Origin: Bacteroidota bacterium
GTDB taxonomy: Bacteria > Bacteroidota > Bacteroidia > Chitinophagales > Chitinophagaceae
Assembly (NCBI GenBank): GCA_947457085.1
Contig: CANGUS010000115.1
Span: forward strand, 1 to 6,102
Length of the DNA: 6,102 nucleotides
Reading direction: 5' to 3'
The position numbers were made by a program, and so were the translations under genes. Positions 1-6,018 of the stretch are shown here, piece after piece (the first letter of the stretch is position 1; every line of letters begins with the position of its first letter). The notes below the pieces were generated by a model. It was not told where the DNA came from. It searched no databases and worked only from the letters and a program-made list of their open reading frames with translations.

Positions 1-2
1 AT

Positions 3-866
3 TATGTATTGGGGGCTTTGATGGATACAGAAAAAACGTTGGCAAAAGGTGTTCAAAATGCTAAGAATAAAAACAAGATTCCACTCGAAGGGAATGAAGA
101 TAATCATGTAAAAATTCTTCAAAATATCTTACAAAATCAAACGAAAATAGCAGGGCATCAATTGTCTCGTTTCGAAAAAAGACATCGGTCTGTGGGAGGG
201 AATGCCATTAGAGCAGCTGTGTTGGGAGGCAATGATGGGTTGGTTTCTAATTTTAGTTTAGTGATGGGCGTTGCAGGAGCAGCTACTGGACAGGAAGGTA
301 TTTTGTTAACGGGTTTAGCAGGATTGTTGGCAGGTGCTTTGTCTATGGCCTTAGGCGAATGGATTTCTGTAAAAAGTTCACAAGAATTGTATGAAAATCA
401 AATGCAATTAGAAATGGATGAATTAGAAACGAATCCGGAAGGAGAGCAAAAAGAAATTGCATTGATTTATATGTCGAAAGGAATACCTTCTGCTCAAGCA
501 CAAGAAATGGCTGCCGTAATCATGAAAGATAAATCGAAAGCGCATGCCGTGTTAGTGAAAGAAGAATTGGGCGTTAATGCGGAAGAATTAAAAGGTTCTG
601 CAATGGAAGCGGCAATTTCATCTTTTGTATTATTCGGAATTGGTGCAGTTATTCCCGTGCTTCCTTTTATGTTTACATCAGGGAGTCTTGCTATACTTTT
701 AAGTGTATTATTTAGTGCAATTGGTTTGTTTTTAATTGGTGCGGCAATCACATTATTCACAGGAAAAAATGTTTGGTATTCAGGTTTCAGACAAGTATTT
801 TTTGGATTAAGTGCAGCGGCAATCACCTATGGCATTGGTCATTTAATTGGCGTTTCAGTGTCTTAA
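3..866 (+). CDS. VIT1/CCC1-family metal transporter, 5'-partial, probable rubrerythrin-VIT fusion
   Basis: Membrane protein of the VIT1/CCC1 family, which moves Fe2+ or Mn2+ out of the cytoplasm. Residues here count from the TTG at 9. Family signatures are visible: NAIRAAVLGGNDGLVSN (65-81, first helix), then LSMALGEWISVKSSQE (111-126). A glutamate-rich cytoplasmic segment follows (about 126-198), matching the metal-binding domain between helices 2 and 3. Three more hydrophobic helices lie at about 201-222, 226-250 and 258-282, giving the usual five. The frame is open to the first base (codons for Tyr and Val precede the TTG at 9), so the true start lies upstream. The in-frame ATG at 21 is a possible but less likely start. 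Residues 26-39 contain ExxH (ENDH-type, E30 to H33), resembling the last metal-ligand helix of a rubrerythrin-like domain, which many bacterial VIT proteins carry at the N-terminus. The stop is TAA at 864. Family call is firm; the fusion is inferred; Fe versus Mn is undecided. Confidence 0.9.
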   Translation, partial: YVLGALMDTEKTLAKGVQNAKNKNKIPLEGNEDNHVKILQNILQNQTKIAGHQLSRFEKRHRSVGGNAIRAAVLGGNDGLVSNFSLVMGVAGAATGQEGILLTGLAGLLAGALSMALGEWISVKSSQELYENQMQLEMDELETNPEGEQKEIALIYMSKGIPSAQAQEMAAVIMKDKSKAHAVLVKEELGVNAEELKGSAMEAAISSFVLFGIGAVIPVLPFMFTSGSLAILLSVLFSAIGLFLIGAAITLFTGKNVWYSGFRQVFFGLSAAAITYGIGHLIGVSVS

Positions 867-968
867 ATATAAATATTCTATTATTTTGAAATCAATCATT
901 TTTCAATTAAAATATTCTGCAAGAATTATAAGTTTACATTTATATTTACTTTTTGATATGTTATTTAT

Positions 969-1727
969 ATGAGAATAGTTTTTACAATATCCTTTGTTTT
1001 GATGACTTTACTTTTAAAGGCACAAAATGAAATAGCGCCTATTATTTTAGATAGGCCCGATTTAACCGAATCACCTTACTTAGTTCCTAAAAATTATTTC
1101 CAAATGGAAAGTGGAATCCTTTTTCAAAATGATAAAAGTAATTCCCAACAAATGAAATTGCCGACCTCTTTGTGGAAATATGGCTTAACTGATAATCTTG
1201 AATTAAGGCTTATAACAGATTTTGATGGAAGTATTGAAAATAAAGGGTATGGTCTTTCTCCTATTTGGATTGGATTTAAAGCTCCATTGGTAGAAGAAAA
1301 AGGAATTGTTCCTAAAATTTCAATCATCAGTCATTTGCAAATTCCTACTTTGGCATCTTCATTTTATAAAGCAAAATATATTGCTCCTCAGTTTAGATTT
1401 GTTTTTCAACATACGATCAGTGAAAAGGTTTCATTGAGTTATAATTTAGGAATGGAATGGGATGGCTTCTCTCCTCAACAAACTTATATTTATACCCTAA
1501 CATCTGGTATTTCACTGACAAAAAGAATTGGTATGTATTTGGAGCTATATGGTGATTTTCAACGAAAAGATGTACAAGGAAATTATCATGCAGATGGAGG
1601 TTTTACCTATTTAATCAACAATAATTCAATGTTTGATATTTCGAGTGGTTTCAAATATTTAGGAGTAAATAAAGATTATTTTTTATCGTGTGGATATTCA
1701 TTCAGATTTAATACTAAAAGAAAATAG
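969..1727 (+). CDS. predicted outer-membrane beta-barrel protein, PF13557-like ('transporter')
   Basis: A 252-residue secreted protein with a Sec signal peptide: positively charged MR, a hydrophobic run at 3-16, and a likely cleavage near LKAQ (about 18-19). The mature part opens with ILDRPDLTESPYLVPKNYFQ (26-45), a hallmark of Bacteroidota proteins of the phenol-degradation MetA-like family (PF13557), usually annotated simply as transporter. The rest alternates short amphipathic strands with turns, e.g. YGLTDNLELRLITDF (71-85), PQFRFVFQHTISEKVSLSYNLG (split over 140-161) and FDISSGFKYLGVNKDYFLSCGYSF (222-245), as expected of an outer-membrane barrel ending in aromatic strands. The short KTKRK-like basic tail after the last strand is slightly unusual. 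The substrate cannot be told; family members were proposed to move hydrophobic aromatic compounds, but most are uncharacterised. It begins 102 bases after the VIT-family gene, with no clear Shine-Dalgarno, and its stop lies four bases before the HMG-CoA lyase start, so the two are probably co-transcribed. Confidence 0.8.
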   Translation: MRIVFTISFVLMTLLLKAQNEIAPIILDRPDLTESPYLVPKNYFQMESGILFQNDKSNSQQMKLPTSLWKYGLTDNLELRLITDFDGSIENKGYGLSPIWIGFKAPLVEEKGIVPKISIISHLQIPTLASSFYKAKYIAPQFRFVFQHTISEKVSLSYNLGMEWDGFSPQQTYIYTLTSGISLTKRIGMYLELYGDFQRKDVQGNYHADGGFTYLINNNSMFDISSGFKYLGVNKDYFLSCGYSFRFNTKRK

Positions 1728-1731
1728 AACG

Positions 1732-2580
1732 ATGCAAGCAGTAAAGCTCATTGAGTGTCCAAGAGATGCCATGCAAGGTTGGAAAACATTGATACCTACC
1801 GAAACGAAAATTGAATATATCAATAAATTATTGGAGGTAGGATTTGATACCTTAGATTTTGGGTCATTTGTCTCTGCAAAAGCGATTCCTCAATTGGCCG
1901 ATACGAAAGAAGTATTAAAGCATATTAAAATGACTTCTACAAAATTATTAGCGATTATTGCCAATGCAAGAGGAGCAGAAGAGGCCGTACAATATGATGA
2001 AATTTCGTATCTAGGTTTTCCATTCTCTATTTCTGAAACTTTTCAAAAATTAAATACCAATAGTTCAATAGAAGAATCCTTGCTTCGAGTTGCAGACATA
2101 CAACAGCTTTGTATGCAGCATAAAAAAGAATTAGTCATATATATATCGATGGGTTTTGGAAATCCTTATGGTGAAGAGTATAGTGCAGATGTAGCTTTTA
2201 AATGGGTTCGGGCATTAGAGAAAATGGGCATCACTATTTTTGCAATGAGTGATACCGTAGGAGTTTCTAATCCTGAAAATATCAATTACATTTATTCCAA
2301 TTTAATTAAAGAATTTCCTTCCTTGGAATTTGGAGCTCACTTTCATTCAACCAAAGAAACAGCACAAGAAAAAATGAAAGCTGCTTATGAAAGTAACTGT
2401 TTTCGATTTGATAGTGCATTGGGGGGAATAGGAGGCTGTCCTAGGGCACAAAATGAGTTAGTAGGGAATTTAGCAACTGAAGAAGTTATTTCCTTTTTTG
2501 AAAAAAATAATATTGATTTGAATTTGAATAAAGAAGCTTTGTTCGACGCAAGCAGGATGGCAAGTAAAATATTTATTTAA
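1732..2580 (+). CDS. hydroxymethylglutaryl-CoA lyase
   Basis: Cytoplasmic TIM-barrel lyase of the DRE-TIM/HMGL-like family that splits (S)-3-hydroxy-3-methylglutaryl-CoA into acetyl-CoA and acetoacetate, the last step of leucine degradation. The 282 residues run from ECPRDAMQ (8-15; R11 and D12 correspond to the catalytic Arg and metal-binding Asp), through DFGSFVSAKAIPQLADT (42-58), SDTVGVSNPENI (173-184), the metal-binding HxH in GAHFHST (H203, H205), to the GGCP loop (catalytic C236) and GNLATEE (N246, likely fourth metal ligand). Compared with the human enzyme, the VIE glutamate is Asp42 and the GGCP-to-GN loop is one residue longer; both look typical of Bacteroidota homologues from memory. 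Start: ATG at 1732 fits the family N-terminus. An in-frame GTG at 1690 would add 14 residues but lies inside the preceding gene. Four bases separate it from the upstream stop, implying translational coupling. HMG-CoA is the expected substrate; a related acyl-CoA cannot be excluded. Confidence 0.9.
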   Translation: MQAVKLIECPRDAMQGWKTLIPTETKIEYINKLLEVGFDTLDFGSFVSAKAIPQLADTKEVLKHIKMTSTKLLAIIANARGAEEAVQYDEISYLGFPFSISETFQKLNTNSSIEESLLRVADIQQLCMQHKKELVIYISMGFGNPYGEEYSADVAFKWVRALEKMGITIFAMSDTVGVSNPENINYIYSNLIKEFPSLEFGAHFHSTKETAQEKMKAAYESNCFRFDSALGGIGGCPRAQNELVGNLATEEVISFFEKNNIDLNLNKEALFDASRMASKIFI

Positions 2581-2584
2581 AAAA

Positions 2585-3844
2585 TTAGCCTATTAAAATA
2601 CAAGCAACTGCTCCTGTTATAAAACCTAATAAAGCAGCCAAGCTAATATTTTTAACATACCAGAAGAACTCAATTTTTTCGATACCCATGGCTGCAACAC
2701 CTGCAGCAGAACCAATGATTAATATGCTACCTCCTGTACCACTGCAAAAGGCCAAGTAGTTCCAGAAGAAATGGCCTGTAGGATATTGTGCTAATGAATA
2801 CATGCCTTGAAAAGCTGCCACTAAAGGCACATTGTCAAATATGGCTGATAACAATCCGGTGCCAGTAACAATGGCTATATCATTATTTACTTTTGAAGAG
2901 AGAAATGTCGCAATATCTTTAAGAATATTTGCCGATTGCAAGGCACTCACTGAAATTAATATCCCTAAAAAAAATAAAATACTCGGCATGTCAATTTTTT
3001 CTAATGCTGAAAAAATAGAAGAAGGAGCGTGGGTAGTTTCTGTTTTTTTCTTATGCAATGTTTCGCTTATCAACCAAACAATTCCCACTGCTAACAACAT
3101 ACCCATAAAGGCGGGTAAATGCGTAATCGTTTTAAAAACTGGAACCAACATTAATAAAGTTATTCCGCTGAAAAAAATAATTCGTCGATCTTTGTTTGTA
3201 ACACTTTCTTTAGCAGGATGATCTATGGGTGCAAAATTTCCTTTTAATTTGAATAAAAGAAATACCAATGGAACAAGGCATGATATCAAACTTGGAATAA
3301 AAACAGTTTTAATTATTCCCCAAGCAGTAATCTGATTGCCCGTCCAAAGCATGGTAGTAGTCACATCGCCAATAGGACTCCAAGCCCCTCCTGCATTGGC
3401 TGCAATAACAACCATGCCGATTGAAATCAATCTATCTTTTCGCTCACTTACTATTTTAGAAATTAATGTAGACATTACAATCGCAGTAGTTAAATTATCT
3501 AAGATAGCCGATAAGAAAAAAGCGATCGTGGTTACAATAATTAAAAAGGTTCTTTTATTTGTGGTTTTAATTTTATCAATGATGAGTTGAAATCCTTCAT
3601 ATATGTCTATCAATTCCACGATGGTCATTGCACCAATTAAGAAAAATAAAATACCCGCAATGTCTCCAACATGTTCATTTAATTGATGGTTTAGTATCGT
3701 AGGGTCTGGATTTAAAAATGCATAGGCAACCCAGCATAAAACGCCCATTATGAGAGCCGTTGCTGCTTTATCTATTTTGATAGCATGTTCTATCACAATG
3801 AAAAAATAACCAACAATAAACAGTGTAAGTAATATCCAAGTCAT
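2585..3844 (-). CDS. nhaD: Na+/H+ antiporter, NhaD type
   Basis: Inner-membrane antiporter of the NhaD family (ion-transporter superfamily) that expels Na+ or Li+ in exchange for protons, giving salt and alkali tolerance. With the ATG at 3844 it has 419 residues, close to the family's usual size, and about a dozen hydrophobic segments. Diagnostic motifs: GYFFIVIEH (12-20), the first-half re-entrant region with LSAILDNLTTAIVM (111-124) and AANAGGAWSPIGDVTTTML (148-166), and the pseudo-symmetric second-half copies LSAIFDNVPLVAA (332-344) and CSGTGGSILIIGSAAGVAAMG (367-387). The Asp-Asn pairs (D116/N117, D337/N338) lie in the putative ion site. Start choice: a GTG at 3922 and an ATG at 3892 are in frame and would add 26 or 10 residues, but that extension is hydrophilic, overlaps the end of an acetyltransferase remnant and is unlike NhaD N-termini; MTWILLTLFIVGYFF fits. 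It is convergent with the HMG-CoA lyase gene, with only four bases between stops, and I see no hairpin terminator there. Transcription is probably independent of the upstream dehydrogenase, which has its own terminator. Confidence 0.92.
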   Translation of the reverse strand: MTWILLTLFIVGYFFIVIEHAIKIDKAATALIMGVLCWVAYAFLNPDPTILNHQLNEHVGDIAGILFFLIGAMTIVELIDIYEGFQLIIDKIKTTNKRTFLIIVTTIAFFLSAILDNLTTAIVMSTLISKIVSERKDRLISIGMVVIAANAGGAWSPIGDVTTTMLWTGNQITAWGIIKTVFIPSLISCLVPLVFLLFKLKGNFAPIDHPAKESVTNKDRRIIFFSGITLLMLVPVFKTITHLPAFMGMLLAVGIVWLISETLHKKKTETTHAPSSIFSALEKIDMPSILFFLGILISVSALQSANILKDIATFLSSKVNNDIAIVTGTGLLSAIFDNVPLVAAFQGMYSLAQYPTGHFFWNYLAFCSGTGGSILIIGSAAGVAAMGIEKIEFFWYVKNISLAALLGFITGAVACILIG

Positions 3845-3848
3845 CTTA

Positions 3849-3856
3849 CAAATATA
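3849..3856 (-). promoter_or_regulatory. candidate Bacteroidota -7 box for nhaD
   Basis: On the minus strand this reads TATATTTG, an exact match to the Bacteroidota -7 consensus TAnnTTTG, ending four bases (TAAG) before the ATG at 3844. If real, the transcript would start at or next to the start codon and be nearly leaderless. I find no TTG -33 element at the usual distance upstream, so the match could be chance in AT-rich DNA. Confidence 0.35.
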
Positions 3857-3909
3857 CTTTATTAAAAAGGATATGTCGCTTGAAAGTGGCATATGTAAAT
3901 GGTGTAATT

Positions 3910-4079
3910 TTATTTCATCCACTCATGCTTTAATCTCCTCTGTGCATGTCTAAGAGATAATTATAATTGGCTTCTTCAAAGCCAAAATAGCAAATAATTT
4001 CTTCTTTTGATTTTGAGTTAAATAGTTCATGAATAAAAATAGGTGTGATTGACTTTAGGATTAATCGATTTGTTTCTAT
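3910..4079 (-). pseudogene. remnant of a GNAT-family N-acetyltransferase gene
   Basis: Reading leftward from 4079, 49 codons are open to a TAA at 3930-3932 and spell the N-terminus of a GNAT acetyltransferase: ETNRLILKSITP (2-13), then HELFNSKSKEEIICYFGFEE (17-36) and NYNYLLDMH (38-46). GNATs of this type continue for roughly 120 further residues with the acetyl-CoA-binding core, which is absent. The first codon is ATA where the family has ATG, and no other start precedes it before an in-frame stop at 4098-4100. Just past DMH, another frame gives RLKHEWMK and a TAA at 3910-3912, resembling the usual GNAT C-terminal ending (SLLKxEW). The simplest reading is a gene that lost its middle by deletion and its start by a G-to-A change. 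It lies between the dehydrogenase terminator and nhaD on the same strand. The N-terminal similarity is from memory and fairly strong; the C-terminal piece is inference. Confidence 0.6.
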
Positions 4080-4113
4080 ATGATGTGAATGTTTTATTTA
4101 TTTTTATTAAGGG

Positions 4114-4155
4114 TAAAAAAATAGCACAAAATAATGAAATTACTTTGTGCTATTT
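4114..4155 (-). terminator. intrinsic terminator of the ALDH7 gene
   Basis: A perfect 12-bp inverted repeat (AAATAGCACAAA at 4119-4130 and TTTGTGCTATTT at 4144-4155) encloses a 13-base loop. Read on the minus strand, it begins 28 bases after the dehydrogenase stop and runs directly into a T-tract (7 Ts including the stem end), the layout of a Rho-independent terminator. On the plus strand the following sequence is less U-rich and no gene needs it, so leftward action is favoured. Confidence 0.8.
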
Positions 4156-4183
4156 ACTTTCTTAGCGTTGTAGTGATAAGTTC

Positions 4184-5710
4184 TTACAAATCAAATTTTA
4201 TTCCTTGTGCCAAAGGTAATTTGTTGGTGTAGTTGATCGTGTTTGTTTGTCTTCTCATGTATACTTTCCATGCATCAGAGCCACTTTCACGGCCACCACC
4301 TGTTTCTTTTTCACCACCAAATGCACCACCAATTTCAGCTCCGCTGGTTCCGATATTAACATTGGCAATACCACAGTCACTACCTGTTTGGGAAAGGAAT
4401 TGTTCTGCTTCACGTAAATTAACCGTCATGATAGCAGATGATAATCCTTGAGGTACATCATTTTGCATTGCGATGGCTTCGTTCAATGTTTTGTACTTCA
4501 TGATATATAAAATTGGTGCAAAAGTTTCGTGTTGAACAATTTTAAAACTATTTTTTGCTTCAATCACACATGGTTTAACATAGCAACCACTTTCAAAACC
4601 TTTTCCTTTTAATACACCCCCTTCAACTAATATTTTACCTCCTTCTACTTTAGCTGTTTCTATTGAATTTAAATAGGCTTGAACCGCATCTTTGTCAATC
4701 AATGGACCTACATGATTTTTTTCATTTAATGGGTCGCCAATTTTTATTTGCTTATATGCATTCACTAATTTTTCTGTGAATTTTTTATACACTTTTTCAT
4801 GAATAATCAATCTTCGAGTAGAAGTGCAACGTTGTCCTGCAGTACCTACAGCTCCAAATACGGCACCAATCAATGACATGTCTAAATCTGCATGTTCAGA
4901 AATTATGATGGCATTGTTACCACCCAATTCCAATAAGCTTCTTCCCAAACGTTCGCCTACTGCAGCACCCACAGCCTTACCCATTCTTGTGCTTCCAGTT
5001 GCTGAAATCAACGGCATACGTTTGTCATGACTCATCCATTCACCTACTTCACGGCCACCATTAATGATGCAACTTACTCCTTCAGGTACATTATTTTTCT
5101 TCAAAACGTCTTGTATAATATTTTGACAAGCCAATGCAGTTAAAGGTGTTTTTTCACTAGGTTTCCAAATACATACATCTCCACAAACCCATGCTAGCAT
5201 TGAATTCCAGCTCCACACAGCCACAGGGAAGTTAAAAGCAGAAATAACACCCACAATCCCCAACGGATGATATTGCTCATACATTCTATGTCCAGGACGC
5301 TCACTGTGCATCGTTAAACCATGCAATTGACGACTTAAACCTACCGCAAAATCACAGATATCAATCATTTCTTGCACCTCTCCTAAACCTTCTTGCAAAC
5401 TTTTCCCCATTTCAAAACTTACTAATTCACCCAAAGGTTGCTTGTATTTACGCAATTGATCTCCCATTTGACGAATTACTTCTCCACGTTTCGGGGCAGG
5501 TACCATTCGCCATTCTTCAAATGCTTTTTGTGCAGTTTTGACTACTTTTTCATAGTCATTTTTAGTAGTAGAGTATACTGAGGCAATTAACTTACCATCC
5601 ACTGGAGAATAACTATCCAATTTTTCCCCTTTCGATTCTATCCATTTTAAACCAGTGCTTGTGCCCGAATTTAATTTATTTACTTTAAGTTGTTTTAATA
5701 CCTTTTGCAT
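4184..5710 (-). CDS. amaB: ALDH7-family L-piperideine-6-carboxylate / alpha-aminoadipate-semialdehyde dehydrogenase
   Basis: Cytoplasmic NAD(P)+-dependent aldehyde dehydrogenase, antiquitin (ALDH7) type, oxidising alpha-aminoadipate semialdehyde (in equilibrium with piperideine-6-carboxylate) to alpha-aminoadipate in lysine degradation. The 508 residues match family length. Cofactor site: SAFNFPVAVWSWN (157-169, oxyanion Asn160), WKPSEKTP (182-189, K183) and GSTRMGK (239-245). Catalytic Glu261 lies in LLELGGNN and nucleophile Cys295 in GTAGQRCT. ALDH7-specific features are the substrate-carboxylate residues known from antiquitin, by alignment E114 (EVQE), R294 (before the Cys) and G457-A458 (SGAEIGG), plus the C-terminal block AFGGEKETGGGRESGSDAW (463-481) and PLAQGIKF (499-506). 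All key residues are intact. The ATG at 5710 is the only sensible start. A TAtcTTTG box lies 21 bases upstream and a strong terminator follows, so it appears monocistronic. A lysine 6-aminotransferase or lysine dehydrogenase partner is not in the window. ALDH7 members may also oxidise betaine aldehyde or lipid aldehydes, so substrate is inferred from the family. Confidence 0.93.
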   Translation of the reverse strand: MQKVLKQLKVNKLNSGTSTGLKWIESKGEKLDSYSPVDGKLIASVYSTTKNDYEKVVKTAQKAFEEWRMVPAPKRGEVIRQMGDQLRKYKQPLGELVSFEMGKSLQEGLGEVQEMIDICDFAVGLSRQLHGLTMHSERPGHRMYEQYHPLGIVGVISAFNFPVAVWSWNSMLAWVCGDVCIWKPSEKTPLTALACQNIIQDVLKKNNVPEGVSCIINGGREVGEWMSHDKRMPLISATGSTRMGKAVGAAVGERLGRSLLELGGNNAIIISEHADLDMSLIGAVFGAVGTAGQRCTSTRRLIIHEKVYKKFTEKLVNAYKQIKIGDPLNEKNHVGPLIDKDAVQAYLNSIETAKVEGGKILVEGGVLKGKGFESGCYVKPCVIEAKNSFKIVQHETFAPILYIMKYKTLNEAIAMQNDVPQGLSSAIMTVNLREAEQFLSQTGSDCGIANVNIGTSGAEIGGAFGGEKETGGGRESGSDAWKVYMRRQTNTINYTNKLPLAQGIKFDL

Positions 5711-5731
5711 GAAAATTATTTTTTAAGATGG

Positions 5732-5739
5732 CAAAGATA
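5732..5739 (-). promoter_or_regulatory. Bacteroidota -7 promoter box for the ALDH7 gene
   Basis: On the minus strand this reads TATCTTTG, matching TAnnTTTG, followed by 21 bases to the ATG at 5710. That leaves room for a start site and a short A/T-rich leader. No clean TTG -33 element is seen at 17-23 bases upstream, only an AT-rich TTAATAC stretch, so the call rests on the -7 box and its position. Confidence 0.55.
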
Positions 5740-5841
5740 GTATTCAAGGCTAATTATATCGTATTAAATATATTTAAATTTATAAGCAGAAATGAAAGAA
5801 ATACCCTTTAGTGTTATTTACATCCATAGTGTAAAATATGC

Positions 5842-5862
5842 CAATGAAATTAGTTTTCATTG
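5842..5862. repeat. inverted repeat, 8-bp arms
   Basis: CAATGAAA (5842-5849) and TTTCATTG (5855-5862) are perfect reverse complements separated by five bases. It sits about 130 bases upstream of the ALDH7 start and 150 upstream of the rightward promoter. There is no T-tract, so a protein-binding site is as likely as a terminator. In AT-rich DNA such a repeat may be fortuitous. Confidence 0.4.
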
Positions 5863-5900
5863 TACAAGATAAAGTTTGAAAAATTAAGAATTTGGGCTTT

Positions 5901-5927
5901 ATTGAAAAGAATTTGGTTGTTTTCAAT
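5901..5927. repeat. inverted repeat, 8-bp arms
   Basis: ATTGAAAA (5901-5908) and TTTTCAAT (5920-5927) are perfect reverse complements around an 11-base spacer, total period near two helical turns. Its right half (GTTTTCAATG) matches the right half of the repeat at 5842-5862 (GTTTTCATTG) in 9 of 10 bases, so both could be sites for the same regulator. This is inference only. Confidence 0.4.
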
Positions 5928-5989
5928 GAGTATTTGACATTTTTTTGTGAAAAAAATGTGAAAGAGGCTAGTTTTAAGGGGGTAAATTA

Positions 5990-6018
5990 TTGAAGTGTCA
6001 AAAGTTCATTTACATTTG
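5990..6018 (+). promoter_or_regulatory. rightward Bacteroidota promoter (TTG-N18-TACATTTG)
   Basis: TTG at 5990-5992 and TACATTTG at 6011-6018 are separated by 18 bases, close to the Bacteroidota -33/-7 arrangement (TTTG/TTG and TAnnTTTG, about 19 bases apart). It is the best-formed promoter in the window. No ATG occurs between the box and the window end, so the transcript would have a leader of at least about 75 bases before a gene lying to the right. A 10-base palindrome GTTTATAAAC (6051-6060) falls inside that leader. Confidence 0.6.

Noticed and set aside
494..826. Open antisense frame of 110 codons within the VIT-family gene
   Set aside because: It lies wholly antisense to a firmly identified gene, shows no domain, and its composition is what reversed membrane-helix codons produce.
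886..906. Small hairpin TTGAAA/TTTCAA after the VIT-family gene
   Set aside because: Only six A/T-rich pairs, nine-base loop and no U-tract, so too weak to call a terminator.
2560..2600. Possible bidirectional terminator between HMG-CoA lyase and nhaD
   Set aside because: The convergent stops are four bases apart in AT-rich sequence, but I could not find a convincing inverted repeat there.
2832..3590. Two plus-strand open frames antisense to nhaD
   Set aside because: They mirror the NhaD codons; the sense strand has clear NhaD motifs throughout and the antisense peptides resemble nothing known.
3850..3926. AGGAGA followed by ATG at 3926 as a new small gene
   Set aside because: The frame from that ATG ends after three codons (Met-Ser-Gly), and the purine-rich stretch is accounted for by codons of the acetyltransferase remnant.
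4233..5030. Plus-strand open frames antisense to the ALDH7 gene
   Set aside because: Shadows of highly conserved dehydrogenase codons, with no plausible start signals or product.
5780..5860. Minus-strand 26-codon frame in the right intergenic region
   Set aside because: No ribosome-binding signal, no recognisable sequence, and it overlaps the inverted repeat at 5842-5862; chance is sufficient.
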